A stretch of 64,000 nt of DNA from Nevskia sp. Its GTDB lineage: Bacteria; Pseudomonadota; Gammaproteobacteria; Nevskiales; Nevskiaceae. The notes beneath the pieces were generated by a model. That model was not told the origin of the DNA and searched no databases. It worked only from the letters and a program-made list of their open reading frames with translations. The stretch lies in the NCBI GenBank assembly GCA_021732745.1, contig JAKFUK010000001.1:756931-820930 (forward strand). The letters are read 5' to 3'. The position numbers and the translations under genes were made by a program. Of this stretch, positions 29,900-38,314 are shown piece by piece (positions within the stretch are counted from its first letter, which is position 1; each line of letters begins with the position of its first letter).

Positions 29900-30615
29900 T
29901 GCGTCCTTTCGACGCCATACTGTTCGACCTCGACGGCACCCTGCTCGAAACCGCGCCGGAGATCGGCGCGGCGGTGAATCTGGCGATCATCGAGCAGGGC
30001 TTGCCGCCGGTCGACATCGCCGGGGTGCGCTTCTTCATCGGTCACGGCGTGCGGCAAACCATCGCGCAGGCCTATGACACGGTGGCCGCAGCCGGCACGA
30101 CCGCCAGCAAGCGCGAGGCCGACATCGACGCCGCCCTCGCCCGCTTCGAGCATCACTACGAAAAGCTCGCTCCGCTGAGCCAGCCATTCGCCGACACGGT
30201 GTCCACGCTCACCAGCCTGCGCGCGCTCGGCATCCAGTGCGCGATCGTGTCGAACAAGGAGACGCGCTTCGTCGAGCAGTTGCTCGAAAACGGCCCGCTG
30301 CCGGGCCTGATCGACCTGCTGGTCTGCGGCGACACCCTGGCGAAGAAAAAGCCGGACGCCGCCCCCATCCTCCACGCGCTGGAAAAATTCGGCACCGCCG
30401 CATCACGGACGCTGATGGTCGGCGATTCCTCGATCGACGTGGCCTGCGCACGCAATGCCGGCGTGCCGGTCTGGATGGTGCCGTACGGTTACAACGGCGG
30501 GCATCCGGCGGAAAGCGCCGGAGCCGACCGGGTCATCGCCAGCCTGACCGAGGTAGTTCTTGCCTGTACCGGTACCGCGTCCGCGTCGGTTACCCTTGCA
30601 GACCACTCCCGATAA
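29899..30615 (+). CDS. cbbZ: phosphoglycolate phosphatase
   Basis: 238 residues, HAD family. It hydrolyses 2-phosphoglycolate made by RuBisCO oxygenation. Motif I is [10 protein letters not shown] with nucleophile Asp10 and Asp12; SNKETRFV and [14 protein letters not shown] give motifs II and IV. Coupled to transketolase by a TGATG overlap, which supports assignment to photorespiratory salvage rather than DNA repair only. The general name for this family is gph. Confidence 0.92.
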   Translation: MRPFDAILFDLDGTLLETAPEIGAAVNLAIIEQGLPPVDIAGVRFFIGHGVRQTIAQAYDTVAAAGTTASKREADIDAALARFEHHYEKLAPLSQPFADTVSTLTSLRALGIQCAIVSNKETRFVEQLLENGPLPGLIDLLVCGDTLAKKKPDAAPILHALEKFGTAASRTLMVGDSSIDVACARNAGVPVWMVPYGYNGGHPAESAGADRVIASLTEVVLACTGTASASVTLADHSR

Positions 30616-30635
30616 ACCACAACGAGACTGAATTC

Positions 30636-31700
30636 ATGGCACTGATTTCCCTGCGCCAATTGCTGGACCACGCCGCCGAGCACAGCTACGGCCTGCCCGC
30701 GTTCAACGTCAACAACATGGAACAGGTCATCGCCATCATGCAGGCGGCTGACGAATGCGACAGCCCGGTGATCCTCCAGGCCTCCGCCGGTGCCCGCAAG
30801 TACGCTGGCGAACCGTTCCTGCGTCACCTGATCGAAGCCGCGATCGAGTCCTACCCGCACATCCCGGTCTGCATGCACCAGGACCACGGCGCCAGCCCGG
30901 CATCCTGCCAGGCCTCGATCCGCTCGGGTTTCTCGTCCGTGATGATGGACGGCTCGCTGAAGGAAGATCAGAAGACCCCGGCCGACTACGACTACAACGT
31001 CCGCGTCACCGCCAAGGTCGTCGAGATGGCGCATTCGGTCGGCGTGTCGGTCGAAGGCGAACTCGGCTGCCTCGGCTCGCTGGAAACCGGCACCGCCGGT
31101 GAAGAAGACGGCGTCGGCGCGGAAGGCGTGCTCGATCACTCGCAGCTCTTGACCGATCCGAATGAGGCCGCGCAGTTCGTCGCGTCAACCCAGGTCGACG
31201 CGCTGGCGATCGCCATCGGCACCAGCCACGGCGCCTACAAGTTCACCCGTCCGCCGACCGGCGACATCCTCGCCATTGGCCAGGTCAAGGCGATCCACGC
31301 CCGCATCCCGAACACCCATCTGGTGATGCACGGCTCATCCAGCGTGCCGCAGGAATGGCTGACGATCATTCGCCAGTACGGCGGCGACATCAAGGAAACC
31401 TACGGCGTGCCGGTCGAGGAAATCTGCGAAGGCATCAAGCACGGCGTCCGCAAGATCAACATCGACACCGACATCCGCCTGGCAATGACCGGCGCCATGC
31501 GCAAGGTCATGGGCGACAAGCCGGACGAGTTCGATCCGCGTGCTTTCCTCAAGGCAGCGACCGCCGCTGCGCGCGGTATCGTCAAGCTGCGATTTGACTC
31601 GTTCCAGAGTTCGGGCAAGGCTTCCAAGATCAAGGTCGTTCACCTTGAGAAGATGGCGGCGCGATATGCGAAGGGGGAGTTGAACGCGGTCGTTCATTGA
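30636..31700 (+). CDS. cbbA: fructose-bisphosphate aldolase class II
   Basis: 354 residues from ATG 30636. Zinc-dependent aldolase joining triose phosphates to fructose-1,6-bisphosphate (and probably sedoheptulose-1,7-bisphosphate). HQDHG (81-85) holds Asp83 and zinc ligand His84, the second zinc-binding region is EGELGCLG, and [10 protein letters not shown] and [10 protein letters not shown] are typical of the Calvin-type group. Last gene of the operon, followed by a terminator. Confidence 0.95.
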   Translation: MALISLRQLLDHAAEHSYGLPAFNVNNMEQVIAIMQAADECDSPVILQASAGARKYAGEPFLRHLIEAAIESYPHIPVCMHQDHGASPASCQASIRSGFSSVMMDGSLKEDQKTPADYDYNVRVTAKVVEMAHSVGVSVEGELGCLGSLETGTAGEEDGVGAEGVLDHSQLLTDPNEAAQFVASTQVDALAIAIGTSHGAYKFTRPPTGDILAIGQVKAIHARIPNTHLVMHGSSSVPQEWLTIIRQYGGDIKETYGVPVEEICEGIKHGVRKINIDTDIRLAMTGAMRKVMGDKPDEFDPRAFLKAATAAARGIVKLRFDSFQSSGKASKIKVVHLEKMAARYAKGELNAVVH

Positions 31701-31728
31701 GCGCTTCGCTCACCACTGGTTTTGAGAA

Positions 31729-31758
31729 GCCACCTAGTTGGGAGATTGGGTGGCTTTT
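31729..31758 (+). terminator. intrinsic terminator of the cbb operon
   Basis: Stem AAGCCACC / GGTGGCTT with a 14-nt loop and a run of six T, 28 nt after the fba stop. Confidence 0.85.
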
Positions 31759-31980
31759 TTGTTGGAGGCGTGTCGATGGGGACGGGATCTCGTCGAATCG
31801 CAACCCCATCCTCGAACCTGGTCTTTTAATCCCTCTTGCAGAACTATTCGAGCAAGCCCCTTTGATCCAGCGTTGCCGGGAAGGAGAAACTCGCTTTCAG
31901 CCTCTCGAAAGAACATGGACGCCTGATATCGCCGCTAGTATCATACGGACACGAGCAAAGCTCAGAAGTTGCTGGCTGCC
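31759..31980. other. intergenic space before hicAB
   Basis: No credible gene. Base composition is intermediate. It holds the motif GCCCCTTTGATCC (31856-31868), which recurs almost unchanged at 32616, on the other side of hicAB. It may mark a junction of acquired DNA. Confidence 0.4.
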
Positions 31981-32196
31981 ATGGAAAACAATCCGCTCGA
32001 CTGGACCATCGAGCAGATCGAAACCGTTGTCGCAGCCTACGGCCTGAGCTTGCACCGACCCGGCGGCAGTCATTGCATCGTCCGCCATCCCAGCGGCAGC
32101 AAAATCAGTGTTCCTGCTCATCGCCCAATCAAGCCTGTTTACATCCGACAGTTCGTACGTTTAGTCAAAACCGGACGAGGAGACAACACCCCATGA
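31981..32196 (+). CDS. hicA: HicA-family mRNA interferase toxin
   Basis: 71 residues. The double-stranded RNA-binding-like HicA fold shows the catalytic GGSH (His31) followed by RHPSG and the strand ISVPAHRP, then a helix to the end. HicA toxins cleave mRNA until neutralised by HicB. ATG 31981 is chosen over an in-frame TTG at 31969. The stop overlaps the hicB start as ATGA, the standard coupling for such pairs. Confidence 0.85.
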   Translation: MENNPLDWTIEQIETVVAAYGLSLHRPGGSHCIVRHPSGSKISVPAHRPIKPVYIRQFVRLVKTGRGDNTP

Positions 32197-32543
32197 TCGA
32201 TGCCACGCAATACCCCATCGAGGTGCGTCCGCTACCTTCCGAAGACGGTGGCGGCTGGCTCGCCACTTTTGCCGACCTCCCCTGCTGCATTGGCGACGGA
32301 GAAACGCCGGAAGCGGCGGTTATGGATGGTTACGCAGCCGCTAATGCCTGGCTGGCCGTGGCGGAAGAAGCGGGCGATCCCGTGCCCACTCCTGCCGGCG
32401 GTGGCGAATCCGGAAAATTCATGGCCCGAGTGCCCAAAAGCTTGCATGCCCGACTCGCCTCTCGCGCCCGCACGGAGGGCGTTAGCATGAATACGCTGGT
32501 GGTCGCTTTGCTCGCAGAGGGTGCCGAGCGGCGCGTTGGATGA
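32193..32543 (+). CDS. hicB: HicB-family antitoxin
   Basis: 116 residues. The N-terminal part (YPIEVRPL to about residue 50, with GGWLATFADLPCCIGDGETPEAA) is the partial RNase H fold that binds HicA, and the C-terminal part (FMARVPKSLHARLASRA onwards) is a ribbon-helix-helix DNA-binding domain for autoregulation. It overlaps hicA by 4 nt. The GC-rich composition is host-like, unlike the cassette that follows. Confidence 0.87.
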   Translation: MIDATQYPIEVRPLPSEDGGGWLATFADLPCCIGDGETPEAAVMDGYAAANAWLAVAEEAGDPVPTPAGGGESGKFMARVPKSLHARLASRARTEGVSMNTLVVALLAEGAERRVG

Positions 32544-32925
32544 TGTTTGGATGGAAACGATCCGCTTAAATGCAGGGCTTCTACAGCCTCAGAACCGATT
32601 AAATTCAACCTGGCCCCTTTGATCCAAATTTTGAAAGAGAATTCTGATAAACCAATGACTTACGCTAATGCTGCTCTTGATCCCGTGACCGAGAAAGCTT
32701 CGCTGGCAACCGCGAGGCCCCGGTACATCTGGTTCTGCTCACGGCCGCGCAATTGCAGAACGACGCTATTCGAGCTTTAAGCGCAAAACTAAGGCCTTGG
32801 GGCTGTTTTTTTCGAGGCCAGAAGTTTATGGGAAGGCTCAAACTTTGGCCCCTTTTATCGGAATCCGCCCCAGATAGCAGCTTGCGACCCAGCTACGGGC
32901 AAAACTTTACCCGGACGATCAACAA
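32544..32925. other. intergenic junction with GGGGCCAGG motif (inverted)
   Basis: No supported gene. Composition changes from GC-rich to AT-rich across this stretch. It contains TTCAACCTGGCCCCTTTGAT at 32603-32622, the reverse complement of the AAAGGGGCCAGG motif found three times after the cassette (36961, 37079, 37262), and a shorter copy at 32847. Probable left border of the acquired segment, also the place to look for its promoter. Confidence 0.5.
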
Positions 32926-34068
32926 ATGTCGGAGATACTCGCACAACAAAGAACCCGCTTCTTTGCCCGCATAACTGACGGACTTATTCAAAGCGATGTG
33001 CATCTTCTTCTTATTACACATTGCCTATCGGATCGGCCTGAGTTCATAGATGGACTATCGCGCCTAGTTGTGTCAGTGAGAATAGTCGCGATTCCATACT
33101 CAATTCATGAGCCGACCATGAACTCTCTTCGCGATCGCTTCGCCGTGTCAACGCCAACATTGGATGATTTACACAACCCAGATTTTTTGCTAAAACTGTT
33201 GGAAGAATTTCCAGATAACGCTTCGATAATTATTGTAGAAATAGGAGGATATTTTGCATCGCTGATGTCGAATATCCCAGTAGTCCTCCAAGGTCGAATT
33301 AAAGGTGTAGTTGAAGACACCGAAGCAGGTCACCGTCGATACTTAGCGGTAAATAAAGCATTGAAATGTGGTGTAATAAGCGTCGCTAGAAGTCCATTGA
33401 AAGAGCCCGAAGACTCCCTTGTCGGAGCTTCATGTATTTTTTCAGTGGAGAGAATTATGCGAGATTTAGGTACAATATTTGACGCAAAGAGCTGTACAGT
33501 ATTGGGATACGGAAAAATCGGTCGCAGTTTGGCCAAGCATGTTCGCGACCGAGGGCTACCTGTGGCTGTATACGATACGAACCCCGTCAGCCGCATATGC
33601 GCTATCTCGGACGGATTTTTCGTTCCTGATAGAGATTCATCTATATCAAGAGCAGACATAATATTTGGAGCAACAGGAAATTTAAGCCTCAGCGGCAGTG
33701 ATGTGAACCTGATGCGCGATGGCACATTTTTAGTTAGTTGCAGTTCCAAAACGCAAGAATTTGATTTGACATCGCTTCGCGCGATGTCAAAAAAAAGCAC
33801 TTCCAGCGTGGACTTGGAGAGGCTTGACTACGACTCCAAGAGACTATATATAACCTATGCTGGACAACCAATTAACTTCAGAGATGGCGCAGTAATCGGC
33901 CCAGTCCTTTACTTAATACAAGCGGAAATAATTTCAGCCGTTTCAATGATAATAAATCAGATCATTCAATGTGGAATACATTCTGTTCCGGACTCAGTGC
34001 GAGAAAATCTCGCCTACGCATGGCTTGCTGAATTCGTTAACGCAGAACGAGGATCTTATAATTGCTAA
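32926..34068 (+). CDS. S-adenosylhomocysteine-hydrolase-like NAD-binding protein
   Basis: 380 residues, first gene of an AT-rich five-gene cassette. The whole order of S-adenosylhomocysteinase blocks can be followed at low similarity: IIIVEIGGY (102-109) where the enzyme has a DDGGD-type block, GVVEDTEAGHRRY (127-139) where it has EETTTG, K159 and D163 in LKEPEDSLVG aligning with the catalytic Lys and Asp, the Rossmann motif GYGKIG (194-199), and GATGN (248-252). Real SAH hydrolases are longer and far more conserved, and the His of the N-terminal active site is not evident. NAD-dependent 3'-oxidation of a nucleoside ribose is the family chemistry, so a different nucleoside substrate is plausible. 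No clear ribosome site. Confidence 0.72.
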   Translation: MSEILAQQRTRFFARITDGLIQSDVHLLLITHCLSDRPEFIDGLSRLVVSVRIVAIPYSIHEPTMNSLRDRFAVSTPTLDDLHNPDFLLKLLEEFPDNASIIIVEIGGYFASLMSNIPVVLQGRIKGVVEDTEAGHRRYLAVNKALKCGVISVARSPLKEPEDSLVGASCIFSVERIMRDLGTIFDAKSCTVLGYGKIGRSLAKHVRDRGLPVAVYDTNPVSRICAISDGFFVPDRDSSISRADIIFGATGNLSLSGSDVNLMRDGTFLVSCSSKTQEFDLTSLRAMSKKSTSSVDLERLDYDSKRLYITYAGQPINFRDGAVIGPVLYLIQAEIISAVSMIINQIIQCGIHSVPDSVRENLAYAWLAEFVNAERGSYNC

Positions 34069-34078
34069 CTTTAGGCAT

Positions 34079-34666
34079 ATGCACATCAGCCTCGCACTCG
34101 ACGCAATCGACCGGTTTAAGACACACTTTCCGTCCGATGCAGACCGCATCGATCTCGATGGTGCTGAACGCCGCGTAAAGGAGTTGGCCGCAGGGAAATC
34201 ACCAGACCACATTACGGCTAGCGCTCTAGTTGTGGATCCGAGGTCACGGAGTCTTCTTCTTGTTTGGCACGACACTCTCGGCCAGTGGTTACAGCCAGGC
34301 GGCCACGTCGAATCCGCTGACCTTAGCCTAATCGATGCGGCAAAGCGCGAACTTCTTGAAGAAACCAGCATAGAGCCGTCATTCCTCGTCTTCCCGTTCA
34401 CTCGCGACTGCCCATTTGATGTAGACGTTCATTTTATTCATAATGAACATAGACATCGACCTCATTTTCATATTGACTTCCGATTCGTATTTTATGCCGA
34501 GAAGCCATATTCACTTGCCTTGCAGTCAGAGAGACCACGAATTCGGTGGATCGACTCTGCAGCAGCCACAAAGGCTCTTTTAACGATTGACTTACAAAGA
34601 ACTATTAGAAAACTCTGTGATTGTGGAATAATGTCGCAATCAAAAAATATCGAAGGAATACCGTAA
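34079..34666 (+). CDS. NUDIX hydrolase
   Basis: 195 residues from ATG 34079, 10 nt after the SAH-hydrolase-like gene. The NUDIX box lies at 74-98: GGHVESADLSLIDAAK then RELLEETSI, with the catalytic R90, E91, E94 and E95 intact; there is one extra residue in the spacer and Ser for the last Gly, both tolerated in relatives. It should hydrolyse a nucleoside diphosphate linked to another group. An N-terminal helical segment of about 45 residues precedes the fold. Substrate unknown, but the neighbours suggest a nucleotide. Confidence 0.82.
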   Translation: MHISLALDAIDRFKTHFPSDADRIDLDGAERRVKELAAGKSPDHITASALVVDPRSRSLLLVWHDTLGQWLQPGGHVESADLSLIDAAKRELLEETSIEPSFLVFPFTRDCPFDVDVHFIHNEHRHRPHFHIDFRFVFYAEKPYSLALQSERPRIRWIDSAAATKALLTIDLQRTIRKLCDCGIMSQSKNIEGIP

Positions 34667-34668
34667 AG

Positions 34669-35229
34669 ATGATCATTGCCATTGTAGGTCTCTGCGGAAC
34701 AGGAAAATCAGCGGCGGTCGCTCATCTTCACGCAGTTTTTTCATCGCCGATAATATACTTTGGTGGCGTCGTCTTAGCCGAGGTCGAACGCCGGGGGCTC
34801 ATAATAAATGCTGAAAATGAGCGAGTAGTTCGCGAACAACTGCGGCAAGAGCACGGGATGGCTGCGATTTCAATCGCTGCCCAAACTCAGATTTCATCGG
34901 CGCTGGAGCAGTCAGGGATCGCGATAGTTGATGGGCTGTATAGTTTTTCTGAGTATGAACATTTAAAAAATCTATATAACGCCGATCTAATCTTGATCGC
35001 CATTCACACAAATCGCCACTTAAGATACATAAGAATGGCAAGTCGAAAGGTTCGCCCTCTGACCCCCCGCGAGGTCGATAATCGTGACCTATCCGAGATT
35101 AAGCATCTTGAGAAAGGAGGTGCGATCGCCATTGCGGATTATCATATTGTTAACGAATCGACTTTAGACGAGCTAAAAAGCAAACTTAACCTGGTAGTTT
35201 TGGATATTCAAATTTACCTGAGTAGATAA
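34669..35229 (+). CDS. small P-loop nucleotide kinase, UPF0200/dephospho-CoA-kinase-like
   Basis: 186 residues, 2 nt after the NUDIX gene. Walker A GLCGTGKS is at 7-14. The following segments IIYFGGVVLAEVERRG and REQLRQEHGMAAISIAA match the layout of the archaeal-type UPF0200/COG1936-like kinases (there GD..REE..KRG and LRE..G..A). A lid-like segment RMASRKVRPLTPREVDNRD and a Walker-B-like IAIVDGLYS are present. It would phosphorylate a small nucleoside or nucleotide. The family assignment is from memory of motif order. Confidence 0.75.
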   Translation: MIIAIVGLCGTGKSAAVAHLHAVFSSPIIYFGGVVLAEVERRGLIINAENERVVREQLRQEHGMAAISIAAQTQISSALEQSGIAIVDGLYSFSEYEHLKNLYNADLILIAIHTNRHLRYIRMASRKVRPLTPREVDNRDLSEIKHLEKGGAIAIADYHIVNESTLDELKSKLNLVVLDIQIYLSR

Positions 35230-35234
35230 CGGCA

Positions 35235-36338
35235 ATGATAAAAATAAAGCTTCCTGATGACCCGTTCTCTTCCAATGTTATCTCTACTGTATTCATTACG
35301 GTAGTCGGCACTATTCTCGGCATCACTTATTCTTTTCTTTTCAAACAATTATCCGTCTTTAATTTAGCAGCTCTTTGCGCCGGTGCAATTCTATTTGTTG
35401 CGGGATCATTTGTCTTGATCTTGTCAGCCGATTCTCATGGCAGATCAAAAGGTGAGGCGCTTATAATTATTTTCGGAATTTTTATCTGCTGGCTAGCCCT
35501 CATCAGCTTTGTCAATATTAGTTTTTCGCTTCCCAGGCCCGATCCGCAATTATCAGATGTGTCAGTGCGTGGCGATCCTTCGCTTGCACTTATTCCCGGC
35601 GCATCGCCTCAACTTAGCGCGACCGCAAGGCCAAATGTGGGTACGCAGGTGCTTTTACTTTTCCCGTCAGGCGCGATCCTATTTGCGCTTCTTTGGCAGT
35701 TAGGTGTTCGTGATCAAGCAAAGCGCGTTCGTCACAATTTCGGTTTCGCGACAACAGGAGTTTTAGCTGTTCAAACCACGGATGGCAGCGGCAATTTTCT
35801 GCTTGTTCTGAATAAGAATCTACGAAATGGTAAGGGGTTGTGGGTTCCTCCGGGGGGTCACATAGACGTGTTCTCTGAGCGACCAGAGGACCGCGTCGTT
35901 GAAAAAATCCTGCTTGAGACTGGTCTCAACTCTACTGTTGTTGAGGTTAATTCGATGATGCTTCCCCCCGTGATAGGCCGCAGGACTGATCTGTGTACGT
36001 GGCACACGCCACCGGCTTTCTTATTACGAGAAGATCTCCAAGGGTTTTGCGGCAAGTTTCACAGGATTCATCTTGACTTTGTTTACATTCTGATCTCCAC
36101 CGACCAACAGACCAGTAGACTAGCCAAATATGGAAATAGTGACCGGATATTGATCCCGATTTCCGACTGCTTCTCTTCGCACGACTCGGCGAAGAACGCC
36201 ACAATTAAGACAATAGACGCATGGCGCGCTAACCAAGGTTTACAGCCTGCGTCTATGCAGGATAACTGTACAGCGGATGTCACTATGAGGCTTCACCTTG
36301 CGGCTCAGCATCTTATCCGAGTCGGAATAATAAAATGA
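35235..36338 (+). CDS. four-helix membrane protein with degenerate NUDIX domain
   Basis: 367 residues, 5 nt after the kinase gene. Hydrophobic segments at about 15-36, 43-65, 75-98 and 136-156 give four membrane passes with a 35-residue loop before the last. From about 168 there is a NUDIX-like fold: GFATTGVLAVQ, then LWVPPGGHIDVF (202-213). The box that should read RExxxEE reads EKILLE (223-228): Arg to Glu, Glu to Lys and one Glu to Leu, so hydrolysis is unlikely and ligand sensing more likely. The architecture of membrane part plus nucleotide-binding domain recalls effectors of nucleotide-signalling defence systems. That parallel is inference. Confidence 0.72.
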   Translation: MIKIKLPDDPFSSNVISTVFITVVGTILGITYSFLFKQLSVFNLAALCAGAILFVAGSFVLILSADSHGRSKGEALIIIFGIFICWLALISFVNISFSLPRPDPQLSDVSVRGDPSLALIPGASPQLSATARPNVGTQVLLLFPSGAILFALLWQLGVRDQAKRVRHNFGFATTGVLAVQTTDGSGNFLLVLNKNLRNGKGLWVPPGGHIDVFSERPEDRVVEKILLETGLNSTVVEVNSMMLPPVIGRRTDLCTWHTPPAFLLREDLQGFCGKFHRIHLDFVYILISTDQQTSRLAKYGNSDRILIPISDCFSSHDSAKNATIKTIDAWRANQGLQPASMQDNCTADVTMRLHLAAQHLIRVGIIK

Positions 36339-36958
36339 CTAGTGATCAACTTTACAGGTACATGCTGGCGCTGATCGACCAAGGGAACGTAGTGGGCGAG
36401 ATCGATATTTTTCGTGCAGGGCTGTCCAGCACAGATCCCTATATAAGATGGGCTGGCATAAAAGGGTGTGGCGAAGCTCGGGACACCCAATCTGTTGAAA
36501 AGTTGTTGGGCTTCTTGGGAACTGATGCTCCGGACTTGGGCGACGCCAATCAACGACGAGTCGCGGTCTGGGCGTTGGCAAGATTTGGTTTTGATACCAT
36601 TTTTCCATTGATTGAACATGATTCCCGGCTAGATAAGTCTGCTTTCGCAGAAGACGTAGCGGATCTTATTGGGGAACTGGGCGAGCCGCGTGGGCTCGAA
36701 TTACTGTCGCGGTTAATCGCCAGAAACGAACGTGCGGTGACACTTTGGGCGTCGCTTAGTGCTGCCAAGATCGGTGAGGCCTCATTGCCAGTTATTGAAG
36801 GATGCCTGGCTAAAAATCCAACTTTGGAGACCACATTTTATCTCTTGGACGCATTGTCGAAGATAGGAACGTCGGCCGCGCTCGCCCTTAGACAAAACTC
36901 GATGCAGAGAAGCGAGCACCATGCAATTCGTGTAATGGGTGCTAGTCTTACTGAGTAA
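36335..36958 (+). CDS. HEAT-repeat protein
   Basis: 207 residues, overlapping the membrane NUDIX gene stop as ATGA. Helical repeats with HEAT-like pattern can be followed: PYIRWAGIKGCGEARD, QRRVAVWALARFG, AFAEDVADLIGELGEPRG, AVTLWASLSAAKIGE and LLDALSKIGTSAAL. No catalytic motif or membrane segment. Such arrays usually bind other proteins or nucleic acids, so it may be an adaptor or regulator for the cassette. Last gene; repeats of AAAGGGGCCAGG begin 3 nt after the stop. Confidence 0.75.
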   Translation: MTSDQLYRYMLALIDQGNVVGEIDIFRAGLSSTDPYIRWAGIKGCGEARDTQSVEKLLGFLGTDAPDLGDANQRRVAVWALARFGFDTIFPLIEHDSRLDKSAFAEDVADLIGELGEPRGLELLSRLIARNERAVTLWASLSAAKIGEASLPVIEGCLAKNPTLETTFYLLDALSKIGTSAALALRQNSMQRSEHHAIRVMGASLTE

Positions 36959-37442
36959 ATAAAGGGGCCAGGGTCGAATGGCACTTACTTAGCGCCAAGC
37001 GATTGATTATGTGAAAGAAGCTGACGGCCGGGCACACTATTGGTCCTACCCGTGGGCTTAAAAGGGGTCATGGGCTTAAAAGGGGCCAGGCTCTGGGCTT
37101 TCCCCCCTAGAGCACGCCAACCGCGTTCAGCGCTCGGGTCGCGATGATCGACATCGACGACCACAGCAGGTTCAGCGTCCAACGAAGGAAGGTCGTGGTC
37201 AGGTCAGCCGCAGTCGCGGCCGTGCGGCCGGTGAAGCGCAGCGCAGCGCTGATAATGAATTAAAGGGGCCAGGCTCAATTAAATTACCGCTCAGCTCTCG
37301 ACAACGGACTTCATCGCGCTATCGCGATCGCGCGAAAAATCCGCGCCGAAGCTAGCCGCAGAAGGCGGGCGCGGCCGGCCCTACTTGGCCAGATGTCGGC
37401 AAAGGATTGCAGACCTGCTGATCGCCGCAGTCAGCGGCTGCC
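36959..37442. repeat. right border with repeated AAAGGGGCCAGG motif
   Basis: About 480 bases without a supported gene. AAAGGGGCCAGG occurs at 36961, 37079 and 37262 (the last continues CTCAATTAAATT), with a variant AAAAGGGGTCATGGGC at 37060. The copies lie in opposite orientation to the motif at 32603 before the cassette. Similar GGGGxCAGG motifs are known to me beside REP-associated transposases, though none is encoded here. GC content returns to host-like values in the second half. Confidence 0.6.
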
Positions 37443-37724
37443 TCAATCGCCATCTTCATTCTCCTGCGCCAGCAGCGATTTGAGCTGGTAGGCATTGACG
37501 TCGAAGTCGGTGTCATCCGCGACTGCGGTCAGGATCTGTGGCGCGATGCGAGCCCGTTCCTCCTCGGCCTCGGCGCTTGTGAAGCCCGCTTCTGCGGCAT
37601 CGGCGAACAGTTTTCCGGTCAGCCGCTTGGCCCTGGCTTCGTGGCTTTCGATGTCGGGATTGGCGCCGGGCGGAATGTTGTCCTCGATCCACGTACTGGC
37701 CCACCTCAGGAAACGATTGCTCAT
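37443..37724 (-). CDS. DUF768-like small protein
   Basis: 93 residues from ATG at 37724, with a GAAGGG-like ribosome site. Sequence begins MSNRFLRWASTWIEDNIPPG, resembling the rhizobial DUF768 type in the W...NIP block, then a helix-rich acidic C-terminus (EAEEERARIAPQ, DDTDFDVNAYQL). No known activity. The frame is open further upstream to 37874, but that part is Arg/Pro-rich and looks noncoding. Confidence 0.65.
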   Translation of the reverse strand: MSNRFLRWASTWIEDNIPPGANPDIESHEARAKRLTGKLFADAAEAGFTSAEAEEERARIAPQILTAVADDTDFDVNAYQLKSLLAQENEDGD

Positions 37725-38008
37725 GACTGACACCCTTCTCCTGCGTCGAATTCGGCACCGTTTTCCCGGCGCATTTCGCTCTCCCGATGCCGGGGGAGAG
37801 GTCCGCGAAAGCTTACTGCATGGCATTGCACGGCACGAAGGGCCCGGCTTGCCGATGCAAGCGAGGCGCAACAATCACTGTCCCGCTTCCGTGACAGCCG
37901 ATCACGAGGGCTTGCCCGTCATTCCTGAATAAGCCCACACAAACAAAGGCTTGCTCGCTATCCTGCAAGCCTCGCCTGACGGCATGCTTCCTGCTGCCCG
38001 CGCCGACC

Positions 38009-38314
38009 ATGCTGCCGCTCCGCCCTGATCTCGCTGCCTTGCTGACGGCCTCGTTGCTGGCGGCGGGCAATGCCGTGGCGGCGCAAGCGCTATCGCCGCT
38101 GGCGTTGTCCTGTCAGGGCTGCCATCAGCCCGCAGTCAATGCCGGAACGATGCCGGCACTGAACCGCTACCCGGCGGAAAAGATCGCCGCCAGCCTCAAG
38201 GCCGCCCGCGACGAACCACAGCCCGGTTCGATCATGGCCCGCTTCGCGCAGTACCTGACCGACGCCGAAATCGCCGCTCTCGCCGCCGAACTCGGCGCGC
38301 CGGCCCCGCCATGA
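38009..38314 (+). CDS. fccA: flavocytochrome c sulfide dehydrogenase cytochrome subunit (short)
   Basis: 101 residues with a signal peptide to about AVAAQA and one haem motif CQGCH (Cys35, Cys38, His39). Met76 in GSIMARF is a likely distal ligand. The overlap with the flavoprotein start (ATGA) identifies it as the cytochrome partner. It is monohaem and short, unlike the dihaem FccA of Allochromatium. Confidence 0.85.
   Translation: MLPLRPDLAALLTASLLAAGNAVAAQALSPLALSCQGCHQPAVNAGTMPALNRYPAEKIAASLKAARDEPQPGSIMARFAQYLTDAEIAALAAELGAPAPP

Noticed and set aside
31697-32047. 116-aa plus-strand frame after the cbb operon
   Set aside because: Crosses the terminator and overlaps hicA; no ribosome site and unlikely composition.
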